Shown here: positions 9,548 through 19,337 of the stretch, piece by piece
Layout of the letters: the number at the start of each line of letters is the position of its first letter
Position numbering within the stretch: the stretch's first letter is position 1
NCBI GenBank assembly: GCA_964483245.1
Contig: CAZABP010000004.1
Location: forward strand, 62,001 to 126,000
Direction of reading: 5' to 3'
Source of the DNA: CAZABP01 sp964483245
GTDB lineage: Bacteria > Planctomycetota > UBA1135 > UBA2386
DNA length: 64,000 nt
Made by a program: the position numbers and the translations under genes
The notes under the pieces: generated by a model
What the model was told of the DNA's origin: nothing
Databases searched by the model: none
Seen by the model: the letters and a program-made list of their open reading frames with translations, nothing else

Positions 9548-12500
9548 TCAGTTACCGATCGTCCACTGCACCCCGTTCGTCGCATCCGCTCCGAGCGGCA
9601 TCGTCGTCGGCCCGTACGTGATCTGCGACGCGATCGTCAGCCCGGCCAGCTGCTGGAACACCGGATCCAGCGGCATCGTGAAGCTCCACGCTCCCTGCGC
9701 ATCGCTGGTCCCGGTGATCAGCGTCGACCACGTGCTCGGATCGATGTAGACGTACGCCCCGGTCCCGGCGTGGAACGGATGGTTCAGCGTGCTGACCATC
9801 AACACGACCAACACGTTCGGTTGCGCGCCGGTCAGGTCGAACCGGATGCTCTGCCCGACGACGGGATCCGTCGACGTGTAGCGCGGATCGCGGCCCGGGC
9901 CGGCATACGGGATCCCGTGCACCTTCGAGCTGGCGCCAGGATTCGCGAGCATGAACAGCTCCGACCCTTTCAGCAGGTCCGTCGCGGTGAAGAACAGGCG
10001 TCCGGCGGCGAGCTGGAAGTTGCCCGGATTCGACGGCGTGACGCCGGTCGCGATGTCGCCGACCAGCACTGTCCCCGCCGCCGTCCCGTCGGTGCGCCAC
10101 AGCTCGTAGCCATGCGTGCCGTCGTCAGCCGAGAAGTACGCGAGCCGCGAACCGGTCGAGAACAGCCCGGTCGGATTGCTCTGCGACGCGCCCGGATGGA
10201 TGTCCTTCAGCAGGAGCGTGCCGGCCGCAGTGCCGTCGGTCACGTACAGCTCGCGGCCGAACGCCGCGGAGCCGTCGAACGCCGAGAACACGACTTTGCC
10301 GCCCGCCGGCGTCAGGCCGACCGGGTTGCTGGCCGCCGCACTCGGATAGATGTCCTTGACCAGCAGCGTGCCGGGCGCGGTGCCGTCGCTGCGCCAGAGC
10401 TCGGTGCCGTTGGTCGTGTCGGTGGCGGCGAACAGCAGCATGCCCTGGTATGCGACCAGGTCGGTCGGACCGGAGCCCATGGCGCCCGGCTCGATGTCGG
10501 CGACGAGGACCGTGCCGTTCGCGGTGCCGTCGGTCTGCCACAGCTCTGGGCCGTTGACGCCGTCGTTGGCGACGAAGAACAGCCGGCCGGCGGCCTCGGT
10601 GAAGCGGCTCGGCGACGAGCTGCCGGAGCCGGGGCGGATGTCCTTCAGCAGCTGCGTGCCGGCGGCGGTGCCATCGCTGGTCCACAGCTCGGTGCCGTTG
10701 GTGCCGTCGTTGGCCGTGAACAGCAGCCGGTTGCGGAAGCGACGCAGATTGGCCGGCGCGGAGCTGCCCGAGCCGGGGTTCAGATCCGCGAGCTGTGCCG
10801 TTCCGGCAATCGTGCCGTCGCTGGCCCAGAGCTCGGTCCCGCTCGTGCCGTCATTGGCCGCGAACAGGATCCGGTGGTCGAGCTGCGTCAGTTCGCTCGG
10901 GAACGAGCTGCTGCTGCCGGGACGGATGTCGCGCAACAGCAGAGCACCGCCGGGGGAGCCGATGCTCATCCACAGCTCGGTGCCGTTGGTGCCATCGTTG
11001 GCCGCGAACAGCACGCGTTGGTCCAGCGTCGTGAACCCCGTCGGATTCGAGCTGCCGCTGCCCGGATTCAGATCGTTCAGCTGCGCCGTGCTGTTGGCGT
11101 CGCCATTGCTGAACCAGAGCTCGTTGCCGCTGATCCCGTCGTTGGCCGCGAACAGGATCGGCCCCGGCTTGTCGCTGAGCGAGCCCGGATTCGAACCCTG
11201 CGACGAGCCGAGCGGCGGCACGAAGATGTCCAGCAGCTGCAGCGTCCCGGCGGCGGTGCCGTCCGAGGTCCACAGCTCGATGCCGGTCATGCCGTCGTTG
11301 GCCGTGAACAGCACGTGCGACGCGGTGATCGCAGGTGTGAGATTCGCCGGCGACGAGCTGCCGGTGCCCGGTTGGATGTCGCGCACGAGCTGCGTGCCGC
11401 CGGACGTGCCGTCCGACCGCCACAGCTCCGCACCGGCCGTCGCCTCGGTCGCGCGGAACATGATGCCGCCGCTGTACGGCGCCAGTGCGAACGGCGCTGA
11501 GTTCGCAGCGCCGGGAGCGATGTCGGCGACGAGCACCGTCGTCGCGGCCGTGCCGTTCGTCTTCCACAGCTCGGTGCCGGTCGCACCGTCGTTGGCGCTG
11601 AAGAACAGCGCGGTTGCGGTCGTCGTCAGGTTGGCCGGGCTCGAGCCGGTCGTGCCGGTGCGGATGTCCTTGACCAGCAGCGTGCCGGCCGCCGTGCCGT
11701 CGGTGACCCACAGCTCGACCCCTGTCGTCGCGTCGGTCGCCGTGAAGTACAGCCGACCCGCGTACTCGGTGAACAGCGCCGGCGACGAGTTCGTGCTGCC
11801 GGCGTGGATGTCCTTGACCAGCATCGTGCCGGCGGTCGTGCCATCGCTGACCCACAGCTCGATACCGTTGGTCCCGTCGTTCGCGGCCATGTAGACGCGA
11901 CCGCCGAAGGTGGTCAGGTTCGCTGGCGACGAGCTCCCGGTACCAGGCTGGATGTCGGCGACCAGATTCGTCCCGGCTGCCGTGCCGTCACTGATCCACA
12001 GCTCGTTCCCGCTCGTGCCATCATTCGCACGCAGCAGGATCCGTGTGCCGAGTGGCGTCAGCAGCGTCGGCGACGACGGTGCGTTGCCCGGCGCGATGTC
12101 CTTGACGATCTGCGTGCCGGCGACCGTGCCATCGGTGATCCACAGCTCGTTGCCGTTGACCGGCTCGAAGTACGTGAAGAAGCACTTGCCACCTGCCAGC
12201 GTCAGGTTGCTCGGTTGGTTGCTGCCACCGGCCAACAGCAGCGTCGTGCCGGCTGCCGTCCCATCCGTCCGATAGAGGCCGTACACCCCACCGACCCGCG
12301 CCGTGAACAGCAGATCGCTGCCGAGCGCAACGAAGTTCGTCGGCGACGAGCTGCCATCCCCCGGCTCCAGGTCGATGACCAGCATCGTGGTGGCCGGCAG
12401 ACCCAGCGTCCGCCACAACTCCGTGCCACGATCGCGGCTCGTCGCCCGGAAGTAGATGAACGAGCCAGCGCGCGTGAACCCGCTCGGCGACGACGAGTTC

Positions 12501-12613
12501 GCGGCCGGCGGCAACTGATTGATGTCCTTGACCAGGACCGGCCCCTGTGCCGCGACGCCGAGCGCCAACGCCGTACACACAGGAATCCATCCGAACTGCG
12601 GGGAACGACCCAT
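9548..12613 (-). CDS. ELWxxDGT repeat secreted protein
   Basis: A 1,021-residue paralogue. ATG at 12613 opens MGRSPQFGWIPVCTALALG..., a signal peptide ending near VAAQ before GPVLVKDINQLPP; an AGGTG element precedes it. It has the most divergent central linker of the set (FVPPLGSSQGSNPG), still at the same place as in the paralogues. Other linkers are PGTGSSSP or PGSGSSxP types. The C-terminal module (YTSTDPVVGQSIRFDL... to NGVQWTIGN) matches the other genes. No catalytic motif is visible; a structural or adhesive surface role is only a guess. Confidence 0.93.
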   Translation of the reverse strand: MGRSPQFGWIPVCTALALGVAAQGPVLVKDINQLPPAANSSSPSGFTRAGSFIYFRATSRDRGTELWRTLGLPATTMLVIDLEPGDGSSSPTNFVALGSDLLFTARVGGVYGLYRTDGTAAGTTLLLAGGSNQPSNLTLAGGKCFFTYFEPVNGNELWITDGTVAGTQIVKDIAPGNAPSSPTLLTPLGTRILLRANDGTSGNELWISDGTAAGTNLVADIQPGTGSSSPANLTTFGGRVYMAANDGTNGIELWVSDGTTAGTMLVKDIHAGSTNSSPALFTEYAGRLYFTATDATTGVELWVTDGTAAGTLLVKDIRTGTTGSSPANLTTTATALFFSANDGATGTELWKTNGTAATTVLVADIAPGAANSAPFALAPYSGGIMFRATEATAGAELWRSDGTSGGTQLVRDIQPGTGSSSPANLTPAITASHVLFTANDGMTGIELWTSDGTAAGTLQLLDIFVPPLGSSQGSNPGSLSDKPGPILFAANDGISGNELWFSNGDANSTAQLNDLNPGSGSSNPTGFTTLDQRVLFAANDGTNGTELWMSIGSPGGALLLRDIRPGSSSSFPSELTQLDHRILFAANDGTSGTELWASDGTIAGTAQLADLNPGSGSSAPANLRRFRNRLLFTANDGTNGTELWTSDGTAAGTQLLKDIRPGSGSSSPSRFTEAAGRLFFVANDGVNGPELWQTDGTANGTVLVADIEPGAMGSGPTDLVAYQGMLLFAATDTTNGTELWRSDGTAPGTLLVKDIYPSAAASNPVGLTPAGGKVVFSAFDGSAAFGRELYVTDGTAAGTLLLKDIHPGASQSNPTGLFSTGSRLAYFSADDGTHGYELWRTDGTAAGTVLVGDIATGVTPSNPGNFQLAAGRLFFTATDLLKGSELFMLANPGASSKVHGIPYAGPGRDPRYTSTDPVVGQSIRFDLTGAQPNVLVVLMVSTLNHPFHAGTGAYVYIDPSTWSTLITGTSDAQGAWSFTMPLDPVFQQLAGLTIASQITYGPTTMPLGADATNGVQWTIGN

Positions 12614-12770
12614 CGATCACCTACCTCTGGAAGGGGGAATGGCAGCACCGAACGTCCGCCAATCCCCGAATTGCCCCATGCGCGCCCGCCGGGGACAGGC
12701 GCCCTGCCCTACCCCGGGCATTCGCGCAGTCCCGGCCCCGCCTCCCGCCCCCGGCCCCGCTTCCCGCCCG

Positions 12771-12906
12771 CGGTCCCGGTCCCGAACGCGGTCCCGATCC
12801 CGAACGCGATCCCGATCCCGAACGCGATCCCGATCCCGAACGCGATCCCGATCCCGATCCCGGGCCCGGGTCCGGGTCCGAACCCGAACCCGAACCCGAT
12901 CCCGCT
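12771..12906. repeat. intergenic hexanucleotide array with 18-base higher-order unit
   Basis: CCCGAT, CCCGAA and CGCGAT hexamers are grouped into a repeated 18-mer CCCGAACGCGATCCCGAT, present about four times, then CCGGGT and CCCGAA units up to the stop of the gene at 12909-16016. Looser C-rich sequence extends left to about 12731. The sense RNA is G-rich, as in the two arrays to the left. Confidence 0.85.
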
Positions 12907-12908
12907 GC

Positions 12909-15900
12909 TCAGTTACCGATCGTCCAATGCGCCCCGTTGCTCGCATCCGAGCCCAGCGGCGCCGCGGTCGGACCGACCACCACCTGCGAGGCGATCGTCA
13001 ATCCCTTCAACACACCAAGGCTCGGATCGATCGGCAGCGTGAAGCTCCAGCTCCCGAGCGCATCCGTGTTGGCGATGACCAGGTTCGAGTACGTCGCCGG
13101 ATCGATGTACAGGTACGCCCCGCCACCGCCGCCGAGCGGCACTCCGATCGCACTGATCATCAACACGAGCACCGAGCTCGGTTGCGCATCGGTGATGCGG
13201 AACTGCATGCTGCCACCGAGCGCAGGATCGGTCAGCGTGAAGCGCGTCGGCTTCGTCCCGTACGACAGCCCGAACGTCTTCGAGACTGCGCCCGGGTCCG
13301 CGAGCACGAACGGCTCGTTCCCCTTGACCGCGTCGGTCGCGGAGAAGAACAGCTTCCCGTTGCTGAGCGCGAGGTAGCTCGGTGACGAGCTCGACCCGCC
13401 CGGCCACACGTCGGCGACCAGCTTCGTGCCGGCGACCGTGCCGTCGGTGACCCACAGCTCGCGCCCGTTCACGTCGTCCTGCGCCGAGAAGTAGACGTAG
13501 CGGCTGCCACTCGCGGTCAGGTACGTCGGCGAGCTGCTGGACAGCCCGGGATAGATGTCCTTCAGCAGGAACGTGCCGGCAGTGGTGCCGTCGGTGACCC
13601 ACAGCTCGCGTCCGGTCCCAGTGGTGGTCGTGTAGTCGTAGCCCGAGAACACGACCTTGCCGTTGACTTCGGTGAAGTACTGCGGCGAGCCGCTGCTCGT
13701 CCCGGGATACAGATCCTTGACCAGCACGGTCCCGGCGGCGGTGCCGTCGGAGACCCACAGCTCGGAGCCGGTCGTGCCGTCGCTGGCAGAGAAGAACACC
13801 TTGCCGAGCGCGACGGTAAGGTTCGAAGGCGAGCTGCTCGCGGTGCCGGGATTGATGTCCTTCACCAGCATCGTGCCGGCCGTGGTCCCGTCGGTGACCC
13901 ACAGCTCGTTGCCGTTCGTGGCGTCGGAGGCGCGGAACAACACCTTGTTGCCGAGCTCGACGTACTGATACGGCGACGAGCTCGAGGTGCCGACGTAGAT
14001 GTCCTTCAGCATCACGGTCCCGGCAGCGGTGCCGTCGGAGACCCACAGCTCGGAGCCGTTCGTGCCGTCGGTGGCATAGAAGAACACCTTGCCCAGCGCG
14101 CGCGTCAGGTACGCCGGGGACGAGTTCGCCGTGCCGGGATTGATGTCCTTCAGCAGCATCGTGCCGGCAGGCGTCCCGTCGGTGATGTACAGCTCGTAAC
14201 CCGTACCAGGTGCCGTGGTCCCGGTGTAGGCGCGGAACAGCACCTTGTCGCCGAGCTGGGTCAGGTATGCCGGCGATCCGCTCGACGTGCCGGGATAGAT
14301 GTCCATCAGCATGATGGTTCCGGCCGGCGTGCCATCGGAGACCCACAGCTCCGTCCCGTTCGTCCCGTTGTTGGCCGTGAACAGGACCCGGTGGTCGAGC
14401 TGCAGCAGGTTCGCTGGCGAGGAGGAGCTGGCGCCCGGATAGATGTCCTTGACCATCACGGTGCCCGCGGCCGTGCCGTTGCTGGCGTACAGCTCGATCC
14501 CGCTCGCACCGTCGTTGGCGCGGAACACCAGCGTGCCGGTGCGGTCCAGCTCGTACAGCGGCGACGAGCTCGACGTCGCGCCCGGCGTCGGCGGGTTGAC
14601 GTCGAGCAGCAGGATCGTTCCCGCGGCGGTGCCGTCGGAGACCCACAGCTCGGTGCCGTGCGTGCCGTCGTTGGCGGCGAAGACGGCCCGCGTGCCGGTG
14701 ATGTCGGTCGCCAGGTACGTCGGCGAGGAGCTCGACGTGCCGGGGTAGATGTCCTTGACCAGCAGCGTCCCGGCGGCGGTGCCGTCGGTGACCCACAGCT
14801 CGCTGCCGCTGCCCGGGGCGGTGGTGCCATCGCTGGCGCGGAACAGCAGCTTCGTGCCGATCGATGCCAGATAGCTCGGCGACGAGCTCGACGTGCCGGG
14901 GTAGATGTCCTTGACCAGCAGCGTCCCGGCGGCGGTGCCATCCGTGCGGAACAGCTCGGTGCCGCTGGTGCCGTCGTTCGCCGTGAAGTAGACGGCGGTC
15001 GCCGTCGCGGTCAGGTTCGTCGCGGACGAGCTGGACGTCCCCGGGCGGAGGTCGGTGACGAGCACGGTGCCCGCGGTGGTGCCGTCGGTGACCCAGAGCT
15101 CTGCACCGGTCGTGCCATCACTGGCGCGGAACAGCAGCTTGCTGCCGAACACGGTCGGCTGGTACGGGGACGAGCTCGACGTGCCGGGGTAGATGTCCTT
15201 GACGAGCACCGTGCCCGCCGTCGTGCCGTCGGTCGCGAACAGCTCGTAGCCGGTCGTGCCGTCCTGCGCCTGGAAGTAGACCTTGCCGGCGAACACGGTC
15301 AGGTAGATAGGCGAGCCGGCGGAAGTGCCGGGGTACAGATCCGCGAGCATCACGGTGCCCGCTGCTGTGCCGTCCGAGCTCCACAGCTCGTAGCCATTGG
15401 TCCCGTCGTTGGCGCGGAACAGGCACTTGCCGCCGAAGCTCACCAGATAACCGGGCGAGCTGCTCGTCGGTCCCGGATAGATGTCCTTGACCAGCGCGGT
15501 GCCGGCCGCGGTCCCGTCCGTGATCCACAGCTCATTGCCGTTCGTCGCGTCGCTGAGCGTGAAGAACAGCTTCGTCCCGACGACGGTCAGGTTGCCTGGT
15601 GAGCTGCCCGCGAAGCTCTGGACCAGCTTGGTGTTCGCGGCGGTGCCGTCGGTCCAGTAGATCCCGTACACACCGGCGACGTTCGCCGTGAACAGCAGGT
15701 TCGTGCCGAAGGGCGTGAAGTTGGCCGGCGACGAGCTCGTGCTCCCTGGCGCGAGATCCGCGACGAGCTGCGTCGTCCCGGCGAAGCCGATCGTGCGCCA
15801 CAGCTCGGCTCCGTACTGCGTCGTCGTCGCGCGGAAGTACAGGAACCCGCCGGCTTTGGTCGGCAGATACGGCGACGAGGACGGATTGCTCGGCGGGACG

Positions 15901-16016
15901 GTGTTGATGTCCTTCAGCAGGACGGGGCCCTGCGCGAGCAGCGCAGATCCGAGGCCGAGGGAGAGTGCGAGCGCACGGAGAGCGGGGCCGCAGCCCGCGC
16001 GGGGCGATCGAAGCAT
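12909..16016 (-). CDS. ELWxxDGT repeat secreted protein
   Basis: A 1,035-residue paralogue. ATG at 16016 starts MLRSPRAGCGPALRALALSL..., a signal peptide ending near LLAQ; AAGGA lies four bases upstream. The frame continues upstream through the N gap, which is not evidence for coding. I count seventeen repeats, eight on each side of the irregular repeat nine (linker NPPTPGATSSSSP). Most linkers are the nearly identical DIYPGTSSSSP, so this gene and the one at 16251-19337 look recently homogenised. A small insertion (TAPGSGSELW, TTTGTGRELW) is shared with that gene. The C-terminal module ends NGAHWTIGN. Confidence 0.92.
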   Translation of the reverse strand: MLRSPRAGCGPALRALALSLGLGSALLAQGPVLLKDINTVPPSNPSSSPYLPTKAGGFLYFRATTTQYGAELWRTIGFAGTTQLVADLAPGSTSSSPANFTPFGTNLLFTANVAGVYGIYWTDGTAANTKLVQSFAGSSPGNLTVVGTKLFFTLSDATNGNELWITDGTAAGTALVKDIYPGPTSSSPGYLVSFGGKCLFRANDGTNGYELWSSDGTAAGTVMLADLYPGTSAGSPIYLTVFAGKVYFQAQDGTTGYELFATDGTTAGTVLVKDIYPGTSSSSPYQPTVFGSKLLFRASDGTTGAELWVTDGTTAGTVLVTDLRPGTSSSSATNLTATATAVYFTANDGTSGTELFRTDGTAAGTLLVKDIYPGTSSSSPSYLASIGTKLLFRASDGTTAPGSGSELWVTDGTAAGTLLVKDIYPGTSSSSPTYLATDITGTRAVFAANDGTHGTELWVSDGTAAGTILLLDVNPPTPGATSSSSPLYELDRTGTLVFRANDGASGIELYASNGTAAGTVMVKDIYPGASSSSPANLLQLDHRVLFTANNGTNGTELWVSDGTPAGTIMLMDIYPGTSSGSPAYLTQLGDKVLFRAYTGTTAPGTGYELYITDGTPAGTMLLKDINPGTANSSPAYLTRALGKVFFYATDGTNGSELWVSDGTAAGTVMLKDIYVGTSSSSPYQYVELGNKVLFRASDATNGNELWVTDGTTAGTMLVKDINPGTASSSPSNLTVALGKVFFSASDGTTGSELWVSDGTAAGTVLVKDLYPGTSSGSPQYFTEVNGKVVFSGYDYTTTTGTGRELWVTDGTTAGTFLLKDIYPGLSSSSPTYLTASGSRYVYFSAQDDVNGRELWVTDGTVAGTKLVADVWPGGSSSSPSYLALSNGKLFFSATDAVKGNEPFVLADPGAVSKTFGLSYGTKPTRFTLTDPALGGSMQFRITDAQPSSVLVLMISAIGVPLGGGGGAYLYIDPATYSNLVIANTDALGSWSFTLPIDPSLGVLKGLTIASQVVVGPTAAPLGSDASNGAHWTIGN

Positions 16017-16178
16017 GGTTTCCTTCCGGAGGGTGGGGGTATGAGCCTGTGAAGGATGGCTCGGTGACCCGCGGAAGCTGCCCCAGACCCGATCCCACAC
16101 AAGTAGCCCCCAGGGGAGGGGACGGCCGGGAACCCTCCTCCCCCGGTACCCGCCGCCCGTGCCGTCGCCGATCCCGCG

Positions 16179-16188
16179 NNNNNNNNNN
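16179..16188. other. assembly gap (ten N)
   Basis: Ten undefined bases between GATCCCGCG and CGCGCCATG. The gap is 62 bases past the stop of the gene at 16251-19337, where the other four spacers of this locus carry hexamer arrays. An unresolved longer array is the simplest reason for it (inference). Confidence 0.98.
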
Positions 16189-16250
16189 CGCGCCATGCCA
16201 TGCGAGCGGCTGCTCGCGCGTCGGCTGGGGCGGGATCGGCAGCCGCTCGG

Positions 16251-19200
16251 TCAGGATCCGAGCGTCCAGTGCACTCCGTTGCTCGCGTCTGACCCGAGGG
16301 CAGAGGCGGTGGGGCCGACGACGACCTGGGACGCGATCGTGAATCCCTTCAGCACTGCGAGCGACGGATCGAGCGGCAGCGTCAAGCTCCATGCGCCGCC
16401 CGCATCGGTCGCCGCGATGACTGCGATCGAGTACGTGCCCGGATCCAGATACAGGTAGGCGCCGCTGCCGGCGTGGATCGGCAGGCCGACGGTGCTGATC
16501 AACAGCGCGAGGGCCGAGCTCGGCTGCGCGGCTTCGACCTGGAACTGCATGCTGGCGCCGATTACCGGATCCGTCGCCGAGAACCGCGTCGGCTGGGTGC
16601 CGTACGAGATCCCGACCGACTTCGCCGCAGCGCCTGGATCGGCGAGTACGAACGGCTCGCTCCCCTTCGCGGGGTGCGTCGCGGTGAAGTAGAGCTTGCC
16701 GCTGACCAGCGCGAGGTAGCTCGGGGACGAGCTCGCGCTGCCGGGTTGGATGTCGGCGACCTGGATCGTGCCGGCGGCGGTGCCGTCGGTCCGCCACAGT
16801 TCGGACCCGTTCGCTGCGCTGGTGGCGCGGAAGTACACGTACCTGCTGCCGGTCGCGGTCAGGTACGCCGGTGAGCTGCTGCTGGTGCCGGGGTAGATGT
16901 CGGCGAGCAGCATCGTGCCAGCCGGCGTGCCGTCGGAAACCCACAGCTCGCGGCCGGTGCCGGTCGTCGCCGTGTTGTCGTAGCCGGTGAACACGACCTT
17001 GCCATTGACCTGCGTGAAGTACGACGGCGTGCTGCTGCTGGTGCCGGGGTAGATGTCCTTCAGCATCACGGTGCCGGCTGCGGTGCCATCGGAGACCCAG
17101 GGCTCCGAACCGCTGGTGCCGTCGTTGGCGTAGAAGAACACCTTCCCCAGCGCCGCGGTCATGTTGTACGGCGACGAGCTGGACGAGCCGGGCCGGATGT
17201 CCTTGACCAACATCGTGCCGGCTGCAGTGCCATCGCTGATCCACAGCTCGCTGCCGGTCGTCCCGTCGGAAGCACGGAACATCATCTTGTCGCCGAACTC
17301 GACGAACTGGTACGGCGAGGAGCTGCTGGTACCCGGGTTGATGTCCTTCAGCATGACCGTGCCGGCGGTCGTGCCGTCACTGACCCACAGCTCGGTGCCG
17401 TGCGTGCCATCGTTGGCGTAGAAGAAGACCTTGCCGAGCGCGCGCGTCAGGTATGCCGGCGAGGAGCTGCTGGTACCCGGGTTGATGTCCTTGAGGCGGT
17501 TTGTGCCGGCGACGGTGCCGTCGGTTGCCCACAGTTCGTAGCCGGCGCCGGAAGACGTGCCTTCATTGGCGCGGAACAGGATCTGGTTGCCGAGCTGCAC
17601 GAGGTAGGTCGGCGAGCTGCTCGAGGTGCCGGCGTAGATGTCCGCCAGCTGGATCGTGCCGGCTGCGGTGCCATCGGTCACCCAGAGCTCGGTGCCGGTC
17701 GAGCCATCGTTGGCCGTGAACACGACGCGATGGTCGAGCTGCGCGAAGTTGTACGGCGACGAACTGCTGGTGCCGGGGCGGATGTCCTTGACCAGGTTCG
17801 TGCCGGCCGCGGTGCCGTTGCTGAGGAACAGCTCGGAGCCGCTCGTCCCGTCGTTGGCGCGGAACAGCAGCGAACCGGTGCGGTCGAATTCGTACGCCGG
17901 CGAGGAGCTCGCGGTCGCTCCCGGCGCCGGCTGGTTGATGTCCTGCAGCAACAGCGTGCCGGCGGCGGTGCCATCGCTGACCCACGGCTCACTGCCGTGC
18001 GTCCCATCGTTGGCCGAGAACACGACCTGGGTGCCGGTGATCGTCGTCGCCAGATATGCCGGCGACGAGCTGCTGGTCCCGGGGTTGATCTCCTTGACCA
18101 TCGTCGTGCCTGCCGCCGTGCCGTCACTGCTCCACAGCTCGTAGCCGGTCGTCGACGTCGTGGCGCGGAACAGGATCTTGCTGCCGAGCTTGCTGAAGTA
18201 GAGCGGCGACGAGCTGCTGGTGCCGGCATGGATGTCGAGCACCAGGCCGGTGCCGGCGGTCGTGCCGTCCGACTGGAACAGCTCCGTGCCAGTCGTGCCG
18301 TCGTTCGCCGTGAAGAACAGCGTCGTGCCGTTGACGAAGAAGTTCGCTGGCGACGAGCTCGAGCTGCCTGCGCGCAGGTCGGCGAGCAGGAGCGTGCCGG
18401 CGACCGTGCCGTCGGTGACCCACAGCTCGCTGCCGGCAGCGCCGTCGTTGGCGCGGAACACGAGCTTGGTGCCGAACTGCGTCATCAGGTACGGCGACGA
18501 GCTGGAGGCACCGGCGTAGATGTCCTTGTGCAACACGGTCCCTGCGGCGGTGCCGTCGGTGACCCAGAGCTCGGTGCCGTTCAGGCCGTCGTTCGCGGCG
18601 AAGTAGACCTTGCCGCCGAGGCTCGCGAGGTAGGCGGGCGATGAGCTCGAGGTGCCGGCGCGGATGTCCTTCAGCAACGCCGTGCCGGCGGCTGTCCCGT
18701 CGCTGATCCAGATCTCGTAGCCGGTCGCCGCCGACGTGGCGCGGAACACGCACTTGCCGCCGAGATCGGTCAGGTAGCTCGGCGAGCTGCTGCTCGAGCC
18801 GGGGTTGATGTCCAGCACCAGCGACGTTCCTGCGGCGGTGCCATCGGTGACCCACAGCTCGGTGCCGTTGGTGCCGTCGTTGACCGTGAAGAACACCTTG
18901 GTACCGACCGCGGTCAGGTTGCTGGGCGAGCTGGTCGCGAATGCCTTGATCAAGCTGGTGCCGGCCGGCGTGCCGTCACTCTTGTAGAGGCCGTACGTGC
19001 CACCAACGCGGGCGGAGAACAGGACGTCGGTCCCGAACGACAGGAAGTTGCTCGGCGACGAACTCGCCGTCCCCGGTTCGAGATCGGCCACGAGTTGGGT
19101 CGACGCGGGTGTGCCGAGCGTGCGCCACAGCTCCGAGCCGTGCGCCGAGCTGGATGCGCGGAACACGAGGAACGGCCCGGCCAGCGTCGGCAGGTACGGC

Positions 19201-19337
19201 GATGACGACGGATTCGCGAGCGGCGTCGTGTTGATGTCCTTCAGCAGCGTGGGGCTCTGCGCGGGCAGCACGAGCGTCGCCAGGGCCGCGATGGACAGAA
19301 ATGGGGCCGGATTCGGCGCAGTCTTCGTGGAGTGCAT
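16251..19337 (-). CDS. ELWxxDGT repeat secreted protein, first gene of the array
   Basis: A 1,028-residue protein and the first in transcription order. The start is ATG at 19337; no clear ribosome binding site precedes it, unlike the downstream genes. The signal peptide MHSTKTAPNPAPFLSIAALA... ends near LPAQ. There are seventeen units of about 47 residues with consensus ELWxSDGTAAGTxLLxDIxPGTSSSSPxYL. The ninth has the longer linker NQPAPGATASSSP. The last about 130 residues form a different module ending NGVHWTLGS. The family is named for the ELWxxDGT motif; its biochemical role is unknown. Confidence 0.93.
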   Translation of the reverse strand: MHSTKTAPNPAPFLSIAALATLVLPAQSPTLLKDINTTPLANPSSSPYLPTLAGPFLVFRASSSAHGSELWRTLGTPASTQLVADLEPGTASSSPSNFLSFGTDVLFSARVGGTYGLYKSDGTPAGTSLIKAFATSSPSNLTAVGTKVFFTVNDGTNGTELWVTDGTAAGTSLVLDINPGSSSSSPSYLTDLGGKCVFRATSAATGYEIWISDGTAAGTALLKDIRAGTSSSSPAYLASLGGKVYFAANDGLNGTELWVTDGTAAGTVLHKDIYAGASSSSPYLMTQFGTKLVFRANDGAAGSELWVTDGTVAGTLLLADLRAGSSSSSPANFFVNGTTLFFTANDGTTGTELFQSDGTTAGTGLVLDIHAGTSSSSPLYFSKLGSKILFRATTSTTGYELWSSDGTAAGTTMVKEINPGTSSSSPAYLATTITGTQVVFSANDGTHGSEPWVSDGTAAGTLLLQDINQPAPGATASSSPAYEFDRTGSLLFRANDGTSGSELFLSNGTAAGTNLVKDIRPGTSSSSPYNFAQLDHRVVFTANDGSTGTELWVTDGTAAGTIQLADIYAGTSSSSPTYLVQLGNQILFRANEGTSSGAGYELWATDGTVAGTNRLKDINPGTSSSSPAYLTRALGKVFFYANDGTHGTELWVSDGTTAGTVMLKDINPGTSSSSPYQFVEFGDKMMFRASDGTTGSELWISDGTAAGTMLVKDIRPGSSSSSPYNMTAALGKVFFYANDGTSGSEPWVSDGTAAGTVMLKDIYPGTSSSTPSYFTQVNGKVVFTGYDNTATTGTGRELWVSDGTPAGTMLLADIYPGTSSSSPAYLTATGSRYVYFRATSAANGSELWRTDGTAAGTIQVADIQPGSASSSPSYLALVSGKLYFTATHPAKGSEPFVLADPGAAAKSVGISYGTQPTRFSATDPVIGASMQFQVEAAQPSSALALLISTVGLPIHAGSGAYLYLDPGTYSIAVIAATDAGGAWSLTLPLDPSLAVLKGFTIASQVVVGPTASALGSDASNGVHWTLGS

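Noticed and set aside
9411..12906. Hexamer arrays as KOPS-like targets of the adjacent FtsK-like gamma domain
   Set aside because: KOPS is GGGNAGGG with two-base spacing; these arrays have three bases between GGG tracts, so a link cannot be supported from sequence.
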